Shown in pieces: positions 1-31,117 of a stretch of DNA of 64,000 bases. Below the pieces are notes generated by a model. That model was not told the DNA's origin, did no database searches, and saw only the letters and a program-made list of their open reading frames with translations. Origin of the DNA: Macrotrachela quadricornifera. Taxonomy: Eukaryota; Rotifera; Eurotatoria; Philodinida; Philodinidae. The DNA is taken from the NCBI GenBank assembly GCA_022393335.1, contig JAJEKB010019311.1, forward strand, positions 45,400-109,399, in the 5' to 3' direction. The translations under genes and the position numbers were made by a program. Numbering within the stretch: position 1 is the stretch's first letter; the number at the start of each line of letters is the position of its first letter.

Positions 1-19525
<19,525 letters not shown>

Positions 19526-19573
19526 ATGACTAAAAAAAATATTTTATTATATGGGGATATTGAATATTATTAA

Positions 19574-19579
19574 AATAAA
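19574..19579 (+). terminator. Probable dynein polyadenylation signal
   Basis: AATAAA lies about 50 nt after the dynein stop codon. The decayed downstream copy retains the same AATAAA near 20484, showing that the 3' UTR was part of the duplicated segment. Confidence 0.5.
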
Positions 19580-19599
19580 ATTTTAATTTCTTTTCTGAA

Positions 19600-20021
19600 T
19601 TGGAGGATACAGGGTATGAGTATATGTCTGGGTGCGAATATATGACTACCCTCAATCCTATTAACAGTGTTTATTGCATGTATGGTTTTTTATTTTAAGC
19701 TTGATCGTTGATATAAAGTCTAGGGAGGTTTTCCTCACATGCTCGCGCATTTCTAATTGATGTCAAGATGCACAAATTTGTTCTTAATAAGATATGCGTA
19801 TTGTATGCAGATTTTTATCACCATTATTCAAGCCACAGCTAGATATTTTCCGACCTTCGATCGTCTGTCGCTTAGGGAAAAAACAAAGCGATACTGTTTC
19901 ATGATGCGTGGTTTGTAAATATTTACGATCATTTTTCTTCATAATCTGTCTGCCCTATGCTCACGTGTCTTTCTCCTTTGTACACTACTAATTAGTACTA
20001 CTCGAGGAATGTTGGATTTTA
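19600..20021. other. Spacer, nothing recognised
   Basis: This stretch separates the dynein 3' UTR from its decayed copy. It has a more mixed base composition than the flanks. I found no open frame, inverted ends or known motif. Confidence 0.4.
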
Positions 20022-20506
20022 TATTAATAAATTAGCTACTATATTAACAACAAATGAAAGTGTTCAATTCTTATAAATGTCATCGAAAATAAATATTTTT
20101 ATTGATTTTATCATAAAAACAAATACTTGATCAATCATTCCAAACATCTTTAAATAAACTATTTTTCTTATTATTGGTTAATTTTATTCATCATATCACG
20201 TCATAAAATTGAAATTACAAGATATTTCATGTCATAATAATGTATTGTTTTATTCAAGTTCAATCATGAATGATATTTCTCTTTTGATAATTGCATGAAA
20301 AATGTTTAATAGCATAATCTTATCAAACAAAAAGCATGATCAACAAAAATTAACTATTCGTAAATTTTAAAACTGGTCAAGTAAATAGTTCCGAATTTCA
20401 TTTTTATGAACCAAATGTATCTATATTAGCTTCATCATATGAAGAAATGACTAACAAATATATTTTATTGTACGAGGATATTGAAATAAAATCTTAATTT
20501 CTATTT
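20022..20506 (+). pseudogene. Decayed duplicate of the dynein 3' end
   Basis: This is a genomic copy of dynein from about 18908 through its 3' UTR. It starts at AAATTAGCTACTATATTAAC (original AAATTAGCTACATTAACAAC) and continues through equivalents of the FYSSSI exon and the final FYERGVAVLASS exon, where it codes FYEPNVSILASS-like sequence and has lost the stop. It retains intron-derived sequence, so it arose from DNA, not mRNA. It lacks most of the exon at about 19009-19183 and has stop codons, for example TGA near 20297 where the original has TGG. It ends 26 bp before the 7B2 stop codon on the other strand. Confidence 0.85.
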
Positions 20507-20531
20507 TTGTTTTGTTTTTATTCTATATAAT

Positions 20532-21357
20532 TCAAAACTTTATAGTATTTGGTGATTTTTTAGCAACATGAAAATGTAGAGATTCACCTCTATGAAATGC
20601 ATTACGATGTAAATGATTTTTGGAGGCATTTTTTGGTTGTTGTTTTGAGTGAATACCCTTGAAAAGAAAACAGATATTTTGTTTATTTATTTTACTTTTA
20701 AAAAAAAAAGATTAACATACTCTTCGAATACGTCGTGATCGTTTTAATATACCATTAGATGTACTATGTGACGATTTATCATAGTTAAAATTAGTCTTAG
20801 CTGAACATGTATCATGATCATTGTCACATTGACAGTTTTGTTCAGATTGATATAATCGACTGTATTCAGCTGTAAATGTAGACATTGGCGATGCATCACA
20901 ATCATCACCTAGAAGATATTTTATTTAAATATAAATGATTTAATTAGTTTATTTTAATCATACTTTCAAAACCTAATGGGCAAGGATTAGGTGGATCGCA
21001 ATAAGATGGTAATTCTTCATCTGTTTTTACTTCTGGATGATTTGGAATTTCACCATTTGGACTTAAATGTTGTCGACCTTCACCTGCTCCACCTATATTA
21101 ATAAAAGAAAATAATGATTTTATTTTAATTTAAATATAAAATATACCTGATACATATTTATAACCGGTTATAAATGGACTATGTATTTCTTGTTCTTCAT
21201 CACGTGTTAAGGCACTTATATATTGATTAGAATCATCATCGAATGCTGTATTTATATTTGAGGATAATTCATCATAATCTAACCAATCTGTTCCATGAAT
21301 ATTTTTAGTCATTAGTAGCATTAATACTACTGTAAATGTTGATAAGATATACAACAT
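20532..21357 (-). CDS. SCG5: Neuroendocrine protein 7B2 (secretogranin V)
   Basis: 7B2 is a secretory chaperone of prohormone convertase 2; its cleaved C-terminal peptide inhibits that enzyme. Four exons with compatible phases join to 217 codons: 21147-21357, 20964-21092, 20721-20908 and 20532-20657. The product starts with a hydrophobic signal peptide ([12 protein letters not shown]). It then has the family's [18 protein letters not shown] block, the signature [11 protein letters not shown] and a DDC cysteine, a furin-like polybasic site (KRSRRIRR), and a C-terminal peptide with HVAKKSP, matching the conserved VAKKS inhibitory motif. An AATAAA on this strand follows the stop at 20517-20522. 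It is convergent with dynein. The frame is open and the gene appears functional. The length is close to that of other 7B2 proteins. Confidence 0.92.
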
Positions 21358-22704
21358 AATTATTCTCTTTTACTATATGTGAATGTTTTCCAGAACAATA
21401 AGACAGATGACATGCAAAACGAAGAATTGCAAAAAAAAAACACTTTCCTTTTTCTGTTATTTTTTCTTTCTCGTTCTTCCTTTTATTTTTTTTGCGCTTT
21501 CGATATGAGAAAATGGAAAATCGGTATTTTCTCGTTGTCAATTCTGTATGAATGGCAAGCTGTTCGTTGATGTGAATGAACGAACGAGCAAACGACCGAT
21601 AGAAACATTCTACTATCAGATTAAAGAAACCATGCAATGGGGAAAAAGGAAACATTGCAATGAAAGCAATTGAAGAAGGATGAAAACTAATATTATTGTG
21701 AGATACCAAATGTCATGTGAATAATTAAATAAACACGCAAAACCAATAGATAGAAGTAGCTATGAAAAAAACAAGGAAAATCTCATTCTTAAGTATTATT
21801 TAGTATTTTACTGTCTTATTAGAGAAATATAATTGAATATTTAACATAGAATTATATGCTTATTATTAAAATCAATACAAAATACACATATTTTTGTTTT
21901 AGATAATTTAAAATGAAGTTTCATATTCTAAATACATTTTTTTCATTTTTCTTTTCTCTTTTTCTTGGTTCTATACTTATTTTCTTTTATCTTTATTGAA
22001 GGAAAAAAATGTATTTACATATAAAATTTCGATTTCAATGAAGAATTGAATACATGTTTACAATATTATACAAGGAAAAAGAATCCCAAGTCGACGAATA
22101 CAAAATCTGTATACGTTCACGATACGATGGTATACCACCGTATTTTGCCGTATTACCTGTATCAGATACGATCGTAATACTGAGACAGGTAATACCTGGC
22201 CTCCGATTACAATTTTTTCAAAAAATAAGAATCTTCACATGAGTGAGTTTTTCATAAAAAAAGGATTCTTTATAATAAATAGGAAAAATATAGGTACGCA
22301 TTATTTCTTCTCAAAAGTCTAGTTATATAAACTTTTCAACTTAAAATCTTCTTTTAATACAATTACCTCGAATGGCTGGATTCTGCTTACACATAGTTAT
22401 CTGATTTCTTTCTATCAAAATAAACAATTAATTCGATTATTATTGTAATGCTTAATTATAGCATATTTTATTCACATAGATCGCTAATAACAAAAAGAGA
22501 TCACAAACTCTGAAAATATAAATAAAAAAGAAGACAAGTACTATTTTTTACAATTATACTGAAACATTCCATTGTGGACATTTTGAAATACCACCGAGCA
22601 ATTGTTACAGTAAATCGACCCTCTTTGATTACTACCACATATTCTGAACTGTGAACACTTTTCACTGTTGCCAGCTAGAAGAATCTCTCAAATGTGAACA
22701 TTTT
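21358..22704. other. Upstream region of 7B2; possible small element
   Basis: This is the presumed 5' flank of the 7B2 gene. No convincing gene is present. At about 22085-22200 a GC-richer patch has TATACG/CGTATT motifs in both orientations between CCCAAG and CCTGG, resembling the CCCAGG-type elements described elsewhere, but its ends do not pair well. Confidence 0.35.
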
Positions 22705-22708
22705 TTAA

Positions 22709-23033
22709 CCTTTTGAGGACCGTGGGACATACGTTGTCCCACCTATCTTTTAGTGGAGAAAATATTTCCTCTACTTTAAACTGTCTAAATACTTAAAGTA
22801 ATTGGATCGCCCACCTGCCATCTCATGTAGGCCTTTTCTCTCTTTCTTCCTATCTTATAAATCCTTATCAGATGTCGTACATTTCTTCCTGATACTATAT
22901 ATTGACGCATAATTCCTTCCTCTCTATTCTTGATGCATTCTCATGAGGTTTTTATCTGATTATTTTGAGCCAAATATAACAACTTCATTGAACAACCATT
23001 TTCCGATTCAAAAAAAAATCGGTCCTCAAAGGG
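22709..23033. mobile_element. piggyBac-like MITE
   Basis: A 325-bp element lies between TTAA at 22705-22708 and TTAA at 23034-23037. Its ends are inverted: TTAACCTTTTGAGGACCG on the left and the complement of TTAACCCTTTGAGGACCG on the right. Just inside the left end is the palindrome GGGACATACGTTGTCCC. A TTAA target site with a CCYTTTGAGG end is characteristic of piggyBac-type elements. No transposase is present, so it is non-autonomous. Confidence 0.8.
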
Positions 23034-23037
23034 TTAA

Positions 23038-23581
23038 TGAGCAAAATGATACGTCAGAGCACCCACTCATTATGATAATCGATCAAATCCATGAAGAACG
23101 CGCTGAACAAGGACAACTACAACAAGTCTCACCCCGAGGTCTCGATAGCGATAAAACGTTTGAACGATTTCTCCTTCTACCAATTATCGGTTATTTTAGA
23201 CTACATCTAATCCTTTCTGACTTGAATTTCAGTTACCTAATCTATATCTTGCAAATAAAATGATAATATAGAAGAAATTGGAGAATTTTTTGTGAAGGAA
23301 AGTAGAGCAAATCTATAACTGAAAAAAAAGAAACGAGTATCTGTGCTTTTTAACTTTTCACAGAGAATAGAAACTCTTTTATGAAAATACGTAAAAATAT
23401 CTATATAATGAGCACCTTCACATAGTGAACGCTTCCAACTATTCTCGACGATGTTCACATTAGAAAGGTTTTGATATGTATATGCATCGTATTAAAGAAT
23501 TTTCCGATCATCCATTTTCTAACAGATAAAGAAATATTGTATAATAATAGTAGATATTACCATCACATATGCGATTATCGA
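23038..23581. other. Spacer, nothing recognised
   Basis: AT-rich sequence between two mobile elements. No gene, no clear repeat ends. Short frames on both strands have no recognisable content. Confidence 0.35.
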
Positions 23582-25384
23582 AAAAACATTCGCTCACGAA
23601 GCTGTGTCAAAAACCACGACTAGTGTGTCTTGTAGAGCATCGAATATACCACTATTCTATATAATTCAAAAATCCAGATGTCAAAAATCAAACCCTAAAA
23701 AACTTCAAATACATCATTTTCCAGCTACATTTTAGCTAAAAACACAACTATTATCATCGGATATTCACCTACAAAGCTATGTAAAAAAAAAAAATCGGTG
23801 TGTCTAGCACAACTCAACAAGGTCTATCAAACGCGCCTCAATCCAACAACATACAATCCAAAATCCCTATGAAAAATCAGCTACAACTCCAAAATCACAA
23901 AAAAATACACTTCAAACGCCCTGATATTCGTTGAAAGAGCTGTGTTCAATAAACGAATTAGTGTGTCTTATGCAACTTTGCAAGCTCTATCGAATGGTAT
24001 ATAATTCAGTTCGTTTCGACTTGAGAAAACATCTCCAACAGCCAAATACCGGTCCTGATTCTGTCAGTAGAACGGTAATCAATCCTAAGAATCACCTTGC
24101 TAATTGTGTCTAGTATGAAAGCGAGTGTGTCTTGTGTAACTTGACGAGCTCTATCTATTGATGTATAGTTTAGTTGAGCTTTATTTGAAAAAATTTTCTC
24201 AACAACCAAATGCGGGTCTCAATGATACGAACTCAAGGCTAATATATTTCAAGATTCAGGTGCGCGGGCAGCGAAGTACGAAAGTGACTATGTCGGATAC
24301 CAATAGATGAAGTGTTTGGAATGATGTATAGTTCAATTGATTTTGACCATGTAAAGTTCGTTCTACAGTCAATTACCCGTTTGAATAATGGAAATCCACG
24401 GGTTTTCCATGGGATAGATGGCCTGATTGAATATGTGAAGTGCAAATGTTTTGGGGGTCTTATTGCACATAGGAACATAAGCGATTTTTGACTAGAAATG
24501 ATTGAGGTTGATTGGGCTTCTTTATGGATCGCTTTCGAATCCTTACTAGATTCTTTCGGCTTTGACAATAGCTAATAGAACAATGATTGTATAGGAACTA
24601 TTTATGTATGAAAATCTCGTTCTATGATGCTATATTTGGTAGATCCTATGTAGAGGCGTAAATAATTGGGAAAAATATGTATCTTCAATAGTAATACATG
24701 TGTTGATATTAGATGTGGAAAGTTTTTGTTTTGAAAAGTCATCAAAATTTTTAAGAATTCATATAAAACTTTTCCGTTTGTGAACAAACACTCGGAGATC
24801 TAACAGTTCGGCAATGGCGAATGATCAGGAGATATACTGGCGAAAGTTGTGTGGATATTGTTCAATATTAACGAATCTCAGGACTGATTACCGTTGTACC
24901 CACATATTTGGGACCGGTATTTAGCTGCTGGAGAGCTTTTATCAAGTCGAAACGAACTGAATTATATACCATTCGATAGAGCTTGCGAAGTTGCATAAGA
25001 CACACTAATTCGTTTATTGGACACAGCTCTTTCAACGAATATCAGGGCGTTTCAAGAGTATTTTTTTGTGATTTTGGAGTTGTAGTTGATTTTTTATAGG
25101 GATTTTGGATTGTATGTTGTTGGATTGAGGCGCGTTTGATAGACCTTGTTGAGTTGTGCTAGACACACCGACTATCTTTTTGACACAGCTTTGTAGGTGA
25201 ATATCCGATGATAATAGTTGTGTTGTTAGCTAAAATGTAGCTGGAAAATGATGTATTTGAAGTTTTTTAGGGTTTGATTTTTGATATCTGGGTTTTTGAA
25301 TTATATAGAATAGTGGTATATTCGATGCTCTACAAGACACACTAGTCGTGGTTTTTGACACAGCTTCGTGAGCGAATGTTTCCT
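23582..25384. mobile_element. 1.8-kb palindromic element with internal degenerate repeats
   Basis: Arms of about 500 bp are inverted copies: ACATTCGCTCACGAAGCTGT at 23585 returns as its complement near 25357-25376, and matching continues inward to GGTAATCA near 24074 and TGATTACC near 24885. Within the arms and spacer a degenerate unit of about 165-190 bp recurs, marked by AGCTRTG...TAGTGTGTCTT...CTATC (near 23600, 23785, 23940, 24120 and 24275). No transposase frame was seen. It abuts the start of the LRP pseudogene. The superfamily is undetermined because the target duplication is unclear. Confidence 0.75.
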
Positions 25385-25394
25385 CGTTTTACTC

Positions 25395-27879
25395 GAATCT
25401 GCCGCTAACTTCACTAATGTTCTTGGTACAGATCATCGTTTAATATTACGTAAAGGTAAAAATGAAACAATTTATACTATTGATGTTAATTCAAAACTGA
25501 GATAAAATTCTTAAAAAAAAACTGATTTTATTTAATTATTTTATTTACGATATCTTTATTGGTGTGATTGTGGACCTCATGTACGTATAAGTCGTTCATT
25601 TCTAAATGGTGAAAATGTAACTTATCTTGTTACAATACAAATTATTCGACCAGAAGCAATAATCATTGATTTTCTTACTTAGAATATTTATTGGTCAGAT
25701 TCAAGACGTGATACAATTGAAGTTATATCATGGGATGGAAAAAATCGTTGTACTGTTATACGTAATATTTCACAATGAATAAGTTTATTTATTTCAAATA
25801 ATGATTTATACATTATGAATCGAAGATTTTCATCAGTAAAAATCTTATTCTATATTTAAATAAAACTTTATTTATTTTTTTCTTTCTAAAGATAATGCGT
25901 GTTAATAAAATAGTTGGTAATATACACAATATTTCGAAACAGTATTATCATTAAAAAGATATGAACTTGGAGGAATGATATTATTTGATGAACAACCATA
26001 TTATCAATCTCTATATCAAACATCAATAATTCGACAACGTTTTTTGTTAAAATCTTTGTTTTTCTATGCCAAATACAAGTGTATTACGATGTGTATGTGC
26101 ATATGGAATATTAAATAATGATCGACGAACTTGTGCACGTAACAATTTTATTTTGTTAAAATAAATAATTTTCGTTTTTTTTTTATAGCACTAAATGAAT
26201 ATTTACTTGTTGCAATGGAAAAAGAAATATGTTCAATGTCAATGCAACCACATGATTCATCAACAAGTGTACCATGGCGTACAATTACAAATTTAAGTAT
26301 AGTTGTTGGAATTGATTTTGATTATCGAGATAAAAACAATATTTTATACGTAAATATTTATTTAATTAATAATATTTTTGTTTAAAAAGTAGATCTTCGT
26401 GAAGAAGATATATTTTCATTTGATATGAATGATCCAAATCCACATGCAAGACAATTAATAGAATAAAATATAACTGATCGTTCACAACCAGTTGGTATTT
26501 CATATGATTGAGTATCAGATCGTTTATATTCGACAGATGAAACAAATCAAAGAATAATTTCAACAAGAAATAATGATTCAGAAAAATAATTTATAGAATT
26601 TAATTGACATCCAAGAGCAATTGTTGTTCATCTATGTAAAGAATTAATATATTTAAAAATAAAAATATCATATTATTAAATATAGATTATTATTTTAGTC
26701 AGATATTGTTACATATTCATCAATTCGTCGTTCAACATTAACTGGAAGACAAGTGACACATGCTATAACGACTAATATTAAATGACCAAATGGATTAACA
26801 ATTGATTTTGATGATGATAGAACTAATTGGTCAGATGCATGATTGTAAGTATTGTTTCATTTTCAATAAAATTTCGTAAATTCTCCTGCATGAATAATCC
26901 GATTGAATCTAAGTGTTTATAATCAATAAATATTAAATATAGTGATCGTATTGAACGTGCATGATTAGATGGTAGAAATTGATAAGTTATTTCAGCAGTT
27001 GTTCATCCATTTGGTATTACTATTCATGGACATTATATTTATAGAACTGATTGAAATCTTCGTAAGTTATTTAATCTAAAAAAACAAAATATATTTTCTT
27101 AAAAAACGTTTTTGTTTTTTTCTTAGGTGGAATTTATCATGCAGAAAAATATCCAGGTGTTAATATGGTTGACATACAAAATAATATTCTATATCATCCA
27201 ATGGATATCCATTTTGTATCTGATCAATGTCAAAAATGTGCATATTCACCGTGTAATATAAGTAATGATGATTGTAGTCATATATGTAAAACATCAATTG
27301 ATAATCAAGTTGAATGTGCTTGTCCAACTGGTCAACAATTAAAATTATCAAATGATCGACGAATGTGTGTTCGGAAGGAAATAAAGTAAAAAAAACGAAT
27401 TTTTTCTTTCTTATAATTAAATTAATTTTTTTAAGCAATATCATCACCATCATCATGTTCATCAGTTAATTTTACTTGTCGAAATGGTCAATGTATACCA
27501 ATAAGAAAAGCTTATGATGGACAACCAGATTGTACAGATGGTTCAGATGAAGATACAAGATTTTGTTGTAAGAAAATAATTGTTACTTTTTTTTAATTTT
27601 TAGTTGAAATTTTTAGTACGTTATACTTGTCGACCAACTGAATATCGATGTTTAAGTGGTGGATGTATTCCATATGTTGAAAGATCTAATCGAAAGATTG
27701 GTAAAAAAAAGGAAATAGAGAAAAGAAAAAAGATTCTTGTTTGATTTTAATACAGATTGTAATGATGGTAGTGATGAAAATAATCAATTTCAACCATGTG
27801 TATGTCCTCAATGTGCAGAAGGACAATTTACTTGTGGTAATTTATGTTGTATTGATTATTTTAAACGTTGTAATGGTAT
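25395..27879 (+). pseudogene. LDL-receptor-related protein pseudogene, upstream piece
   Basis: LRPs are large endocytic or signalling receptors. This piece codes decayed YWTD beta-propeller repeats (LYWCDCGPHVRISR, NIYWSDSRRDTIEV, GLTIDFDDD, VISAVVHPFGIT), an EGF module (CAYSPCNISNDDCSHIC...CACPTGQQLKLS, 27237-27389), then LDL-receptor class A modules with CTDGSDED and CNDGSDEN calcium cages (27445-27875). Exon/intron structure is still visible. Many stops interrupt it, including TGA where a propeller tryptophan is expected (about 26508, 26783, 26840, 26962, 27052). It breaks off at 27879 within a class A module, where a duplicated APC/NLK segment starts. The 5' end is lost at the palindromic element. 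Domain order looks more like LRP1/LRP2 than LRP5/6, but this is uncertain. Confidence 0.85.
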
Positions 27880-28545
27880 GTGTTCTAGAGTTTTTTAAAT
27901 TTTTCTAAAATTTCTGAGATTTTTTTAATAATTTTTCCCGACATTTTTTAAAAGAATTTTGTAAAAATTTCTCGACATTGGAAAAATGGCTTTAAAACTT
28001 TCCAAAAGCGTTCATAAAGTGGCGAGCAAAAAAAAATCGAATTCTCAAAGATTGGAGGGAGGGGAGCGTCGCGACCCAGCGCTTCCCAGTGGGACACTCC
28101 TGTATACTGATCATTCAAATCGTTTCGGGCTCTGGAATATACATCAGAATATAGTCAAGAAGATTTATCTGATAATATGATATCACCACCGCGTGAATCG
28201 CAAATGATAATGGACATTAATGGATAACGGTCATAGAGCTACTGCAAGTATTACATGCAATACAATTTAAAAAGACTTTTCAATAATTTTTTTTTTGCTT
28301 CTTTTTTTTCTGTTTTTTTTTCTGTTTTTTTGGCTTGTATTTAATAATAATAAATATTTTATATTGGTGAAAAAGAAAACAAAGATGCTATTTGATCCCT
28401 ATTCAACTGATATCATAATAAAATTTCTATAAGAATTGGTTTTTCGATTAAATTAGATTGCAATGTCGCATGGCACAGCGAAAACTAATGATGGAACAAC
28501 AAATAAACAACAACAGCAACAATCTATACATCATCCATATTATAC
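27880..28545 (+). repeat. Segmental duplication, copy 1 (transposon end, APC tail, NLK 5' end)
   Basis: From TGTTCTAGAG at 27880 to about 28545 this matches 51430-52344. It holds the right part of a transposon ending at 28135 (TCGTTTCGGGCTCTGG), an APC-exon tail (EYTSEYSQEDLSDN, then an in-frame shortened end) and the sequence leading into the NLK start. Copy 1 lacks the 206-bp nested element that copy 2 carries at 51639-51844. It sits at the break in the LRP pseudogene. Confidence 0.85.
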
Positions 28546-30319
28546 AACTAATTCAGGAACACCAATATATTTCATCATCAAATTCCTCAGCTGCAGTCGC
28601 TTCTTCAACAAATGAAAATGAACCTGGAGGTAAATTATTTCAATTGATTTATTAATTAATAATGAATTGAATCTAGATTTTCTAATTGGTTATGGTGCAT
28701 TTGGTGTTATATACGATATTAATTTGATTAAAAAAGATTTTATTTCTAAAATGAAATTTCTAGGGCGGTTACTGATCCATGTACAAGTCGACGTATTGCA
28801 TTAAAAAAAAAGCCTAATGTCTTCCAATCAGTTGTTGCTGCTCGACGAGCATTTCGTGAAATAAAAATGCTTTGCACATTTCGACATGATAATGTAATTT
28901 GAAAATAAAAAAAAACAAAAGATTTTCTAATTTAAATATTTATTTTTAAAGATTCTACAAGCTGTAGATATTCTTCAACTACCTAGTCAAATAGATTTAT
29001 TCAATGAAGTGTTCGTGATTAATTTAAAGAATTTGATAGAAAATATATTTTTTTTGTTATTAAGTATATTTTAACGGAATTAATGCAAATGAATTTACAT
29101 GAAGTAATTGTTTCACAACAAGCTTTATCAATTGATCATTGTAAAGTTTTTTTTTTATATCAAATACTTCGAGGTAAAAAAAAATTCATTTTGTTTAATA
29201 AATTATTTTTTTATTTTAGGATTGAAATTTCTTCACTCAGCTGGAGTTATTCATTGAGATTTAAAACCTGGAAATCTTTTAGTCAATAGCGATTGTTTAT
29301 TAAAAGTAAATAATTAAATAAAAAAAAACCAAATTTCTTTACATTATTCTTATTTATTTAGATTTGTGATTTTAGTTTAGCTCGTACTGAAGAAATTGAT
29401 AAATCGAAATGTATGACTCAAGAAGTTGTAACACAATATTATCGTGCACCAGAATTATTACTTGGTGCACATCATTATTCATATGCTGTTGATGTATGGA
29501 GTGTTGGTTGTGTATTTGCTGAATTACTCGGACGAAGGATTTTATTTCAAGCATCATCACCACTTAAACAAGTAAATTTAGTTTTTTATTTTCAAAAAAA
29601 AGAATTTCAATTAAATATCGATTTTAGCTTGATTTAATAATTAATTTACTTGATAGTCCACCATTAGATGAAATATCTACTGCATGTGATGGTGCTAAAT
29701 CATATATATTATCTAAAACATGATGTGCTGCCAGAGTGAATACACTATATTCTTTGTCAAAAAATGTAACACATGAAGCTGTACAGTTTTTATTACGAAT
29801 GTTAACCTGGGATCCAAGAAAACGAATAACAATAAGCCAACCATTGGGTATGAATTTTCAGGAAAATATTAATTATATATGTGATGTGTGGTTTTCAAGA
29901 ACATAATTATATTCATAAAGGACGTATTCGTTATCATTCATGTATGTGTCGTTGTTGTTTTTCAACACCGAATAGAAGACAATATACAGTTATTCTTGAA
30001 CCTCTACGAGGTTTTCAATATGATGATTCGGATGAAAATTTTTCTAGTATGCGACAAGTGAAAGGTAATTTTTGAATTGAATATTTAAATAATTATTTTT
30101 TGTTTTGTTTTTAGAATATATGCATAAATTATTAACGGAATTTAGTCAAGCTAATACTGTACTCTTAGGTTTAATCATGATTCACCATTATATAAAACAT
30201 TTGCTACGTAAGTTTTTATTGATAAATTGATTTTTTTTAAAAAGATTTATTAATTTAGGTCACAAGTGACACAAGCTCATGAATTTCCTCCATCACCTGT
30301 TGCATGGGATAAGCTTTAA
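28458..30319 (+). pseudogene. NLK: Nemo-like kinase pseudogene
   Basis: NLK is a MAPK-related kinase acting in Wnt and Notch signalling. Exons follow the whole kinase: FLIGYGAFGV (glycine loop), RIALKKKPNVFQ (catalytic Lys), [57 protein letters not shown] (activation loop with the NLK-type TQE), [20 protein letters not shown], and the NLK-specific tail GRIRYHSCMCRCCFST, SSMRQVK and EFPPSPVAWD. Inactivating changes are visible: the HRD arginine is TGA in HxDLKPGNLL (about 29255), the DFG glycine is serine (DFSLAR, near 29369), and there is a further TGA at about 29720. It was probably once a complete gene. A glutamine-rich stretch starts the protein. The 5' end also occurs at 52260-52344. Confidence 0.92.
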
Positions 30320-30599
30320 TATTTCTCCATATGTCTAATAATCTCACGTTTTTGTTTTTGTTCTTGTGTATCTCAGTGATGAGATATATGTTTTTTTTTC
30401 TCAAGTACTTACCCAGGTCGAAAAGCAACGATCGTAAACGGTCGTATACGATGAAATACGTCTAAAAACGGCCGTCGCACACGACTGACGGGTACGGTCA
30501 ACGTATACGATCTCATACGTTCAATATAAACGACTGTCGTGCACGACGGTAGTATACGACTGTGTACGGTCGTAAATTAGCCGTAAACTGAGATACATT

Positions 30600-30900
30600 T
30601 GAACAGTGAATTATATGTAAGTATCTATTTAACTTAAAAAATTATTTTTTATTTATTTTAGATTTATTTATATATCCAAATGGTCAGGTAAGTATCTATT
30701 TAACTTAAAAAAATTTTTATTATTCATTTTAGGATGGTTTTGATATAGAATCATTTTAGTAGTTATTTTAATATAAAAATAATTTTTCTTTTATTTATTT
30801 TAGGAGATTTTTTATATACAATTAAATTAGTAGGTATTTTAATACAAAAATAATTTCTTTTTTATTTATTTTAGGGTGATTTTAATGCACAATTATTGGT
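30600..30900 (+). repeat. Tandem array of exon-like and intron-like blocks (array 1)
   Basis: Four successive blocks start GTAAGT, GTAAGT, GTAGTT and GTAGGT and end TTTTAG; each intron-like block is exactly 45 nt. Between them lie exon-like blocks of 26, 26 and 26 nt, then one of 24 nt. Block sequences are similar but diverged. The intron-like length matches the shortest introns of the window. It may be a run of duplicated micro-exons captured by a mobile element, or a minisatellite with chance splice signals. Confidence 0.55.
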
Positions 30901-30902
30901 GA

Positions 30903-31117
30903 CATATAGATTTTCTACGGAATCCTCATAGGATCCTGCGATTTCCGACGTTTACCGATTGTCGGATCCCACATCCGACAACTTCCTGTCGGAATCCGAT
31001 CCCAAGAATTCCAAGAATTTCCGATAGGATCCTATCGAAAGTTGTCGGATTGCATGGGTTTTCCTGTAGGATCCAACGGGATCCGATAGTCGGATTGCTC
31101 AATCTGGGTATACGTTT
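30903..31117. mobile_element. GGATCC/TCCGA-rich nested element
   Basis: About 215 bp packed with GGATCC, TCCGAC and GTCGGA words in both orientations, ending GCTCAATCTGGG then TA. The same motif set fills the element at 51639-51844. The left end (near TAGATTTTC) is degenerate, so its boundary is approximate. Confidence 0.5.

Noticed and set aside
23582..25384. CRISPR-like repeat array
   Set aside because: The units are diverged, 165-190 bp apart and mirrored in a palindrome; the genome is animal.
25395..27879. LRP5/6 identity from a propeller-EGF-class A order
   Set aside because: The downstream piece has a long class A run followed by EGF and another propeller, which fits LRP1/LRP2-type receptors better. 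Left unassigned.
28458..28655. Intact short protein at the start of NLK
   Set aside because: The frame is the first NLK exon and leads in phase to the glycine-loop exon; it runs on into the intron only because that happens to lack an early stop.
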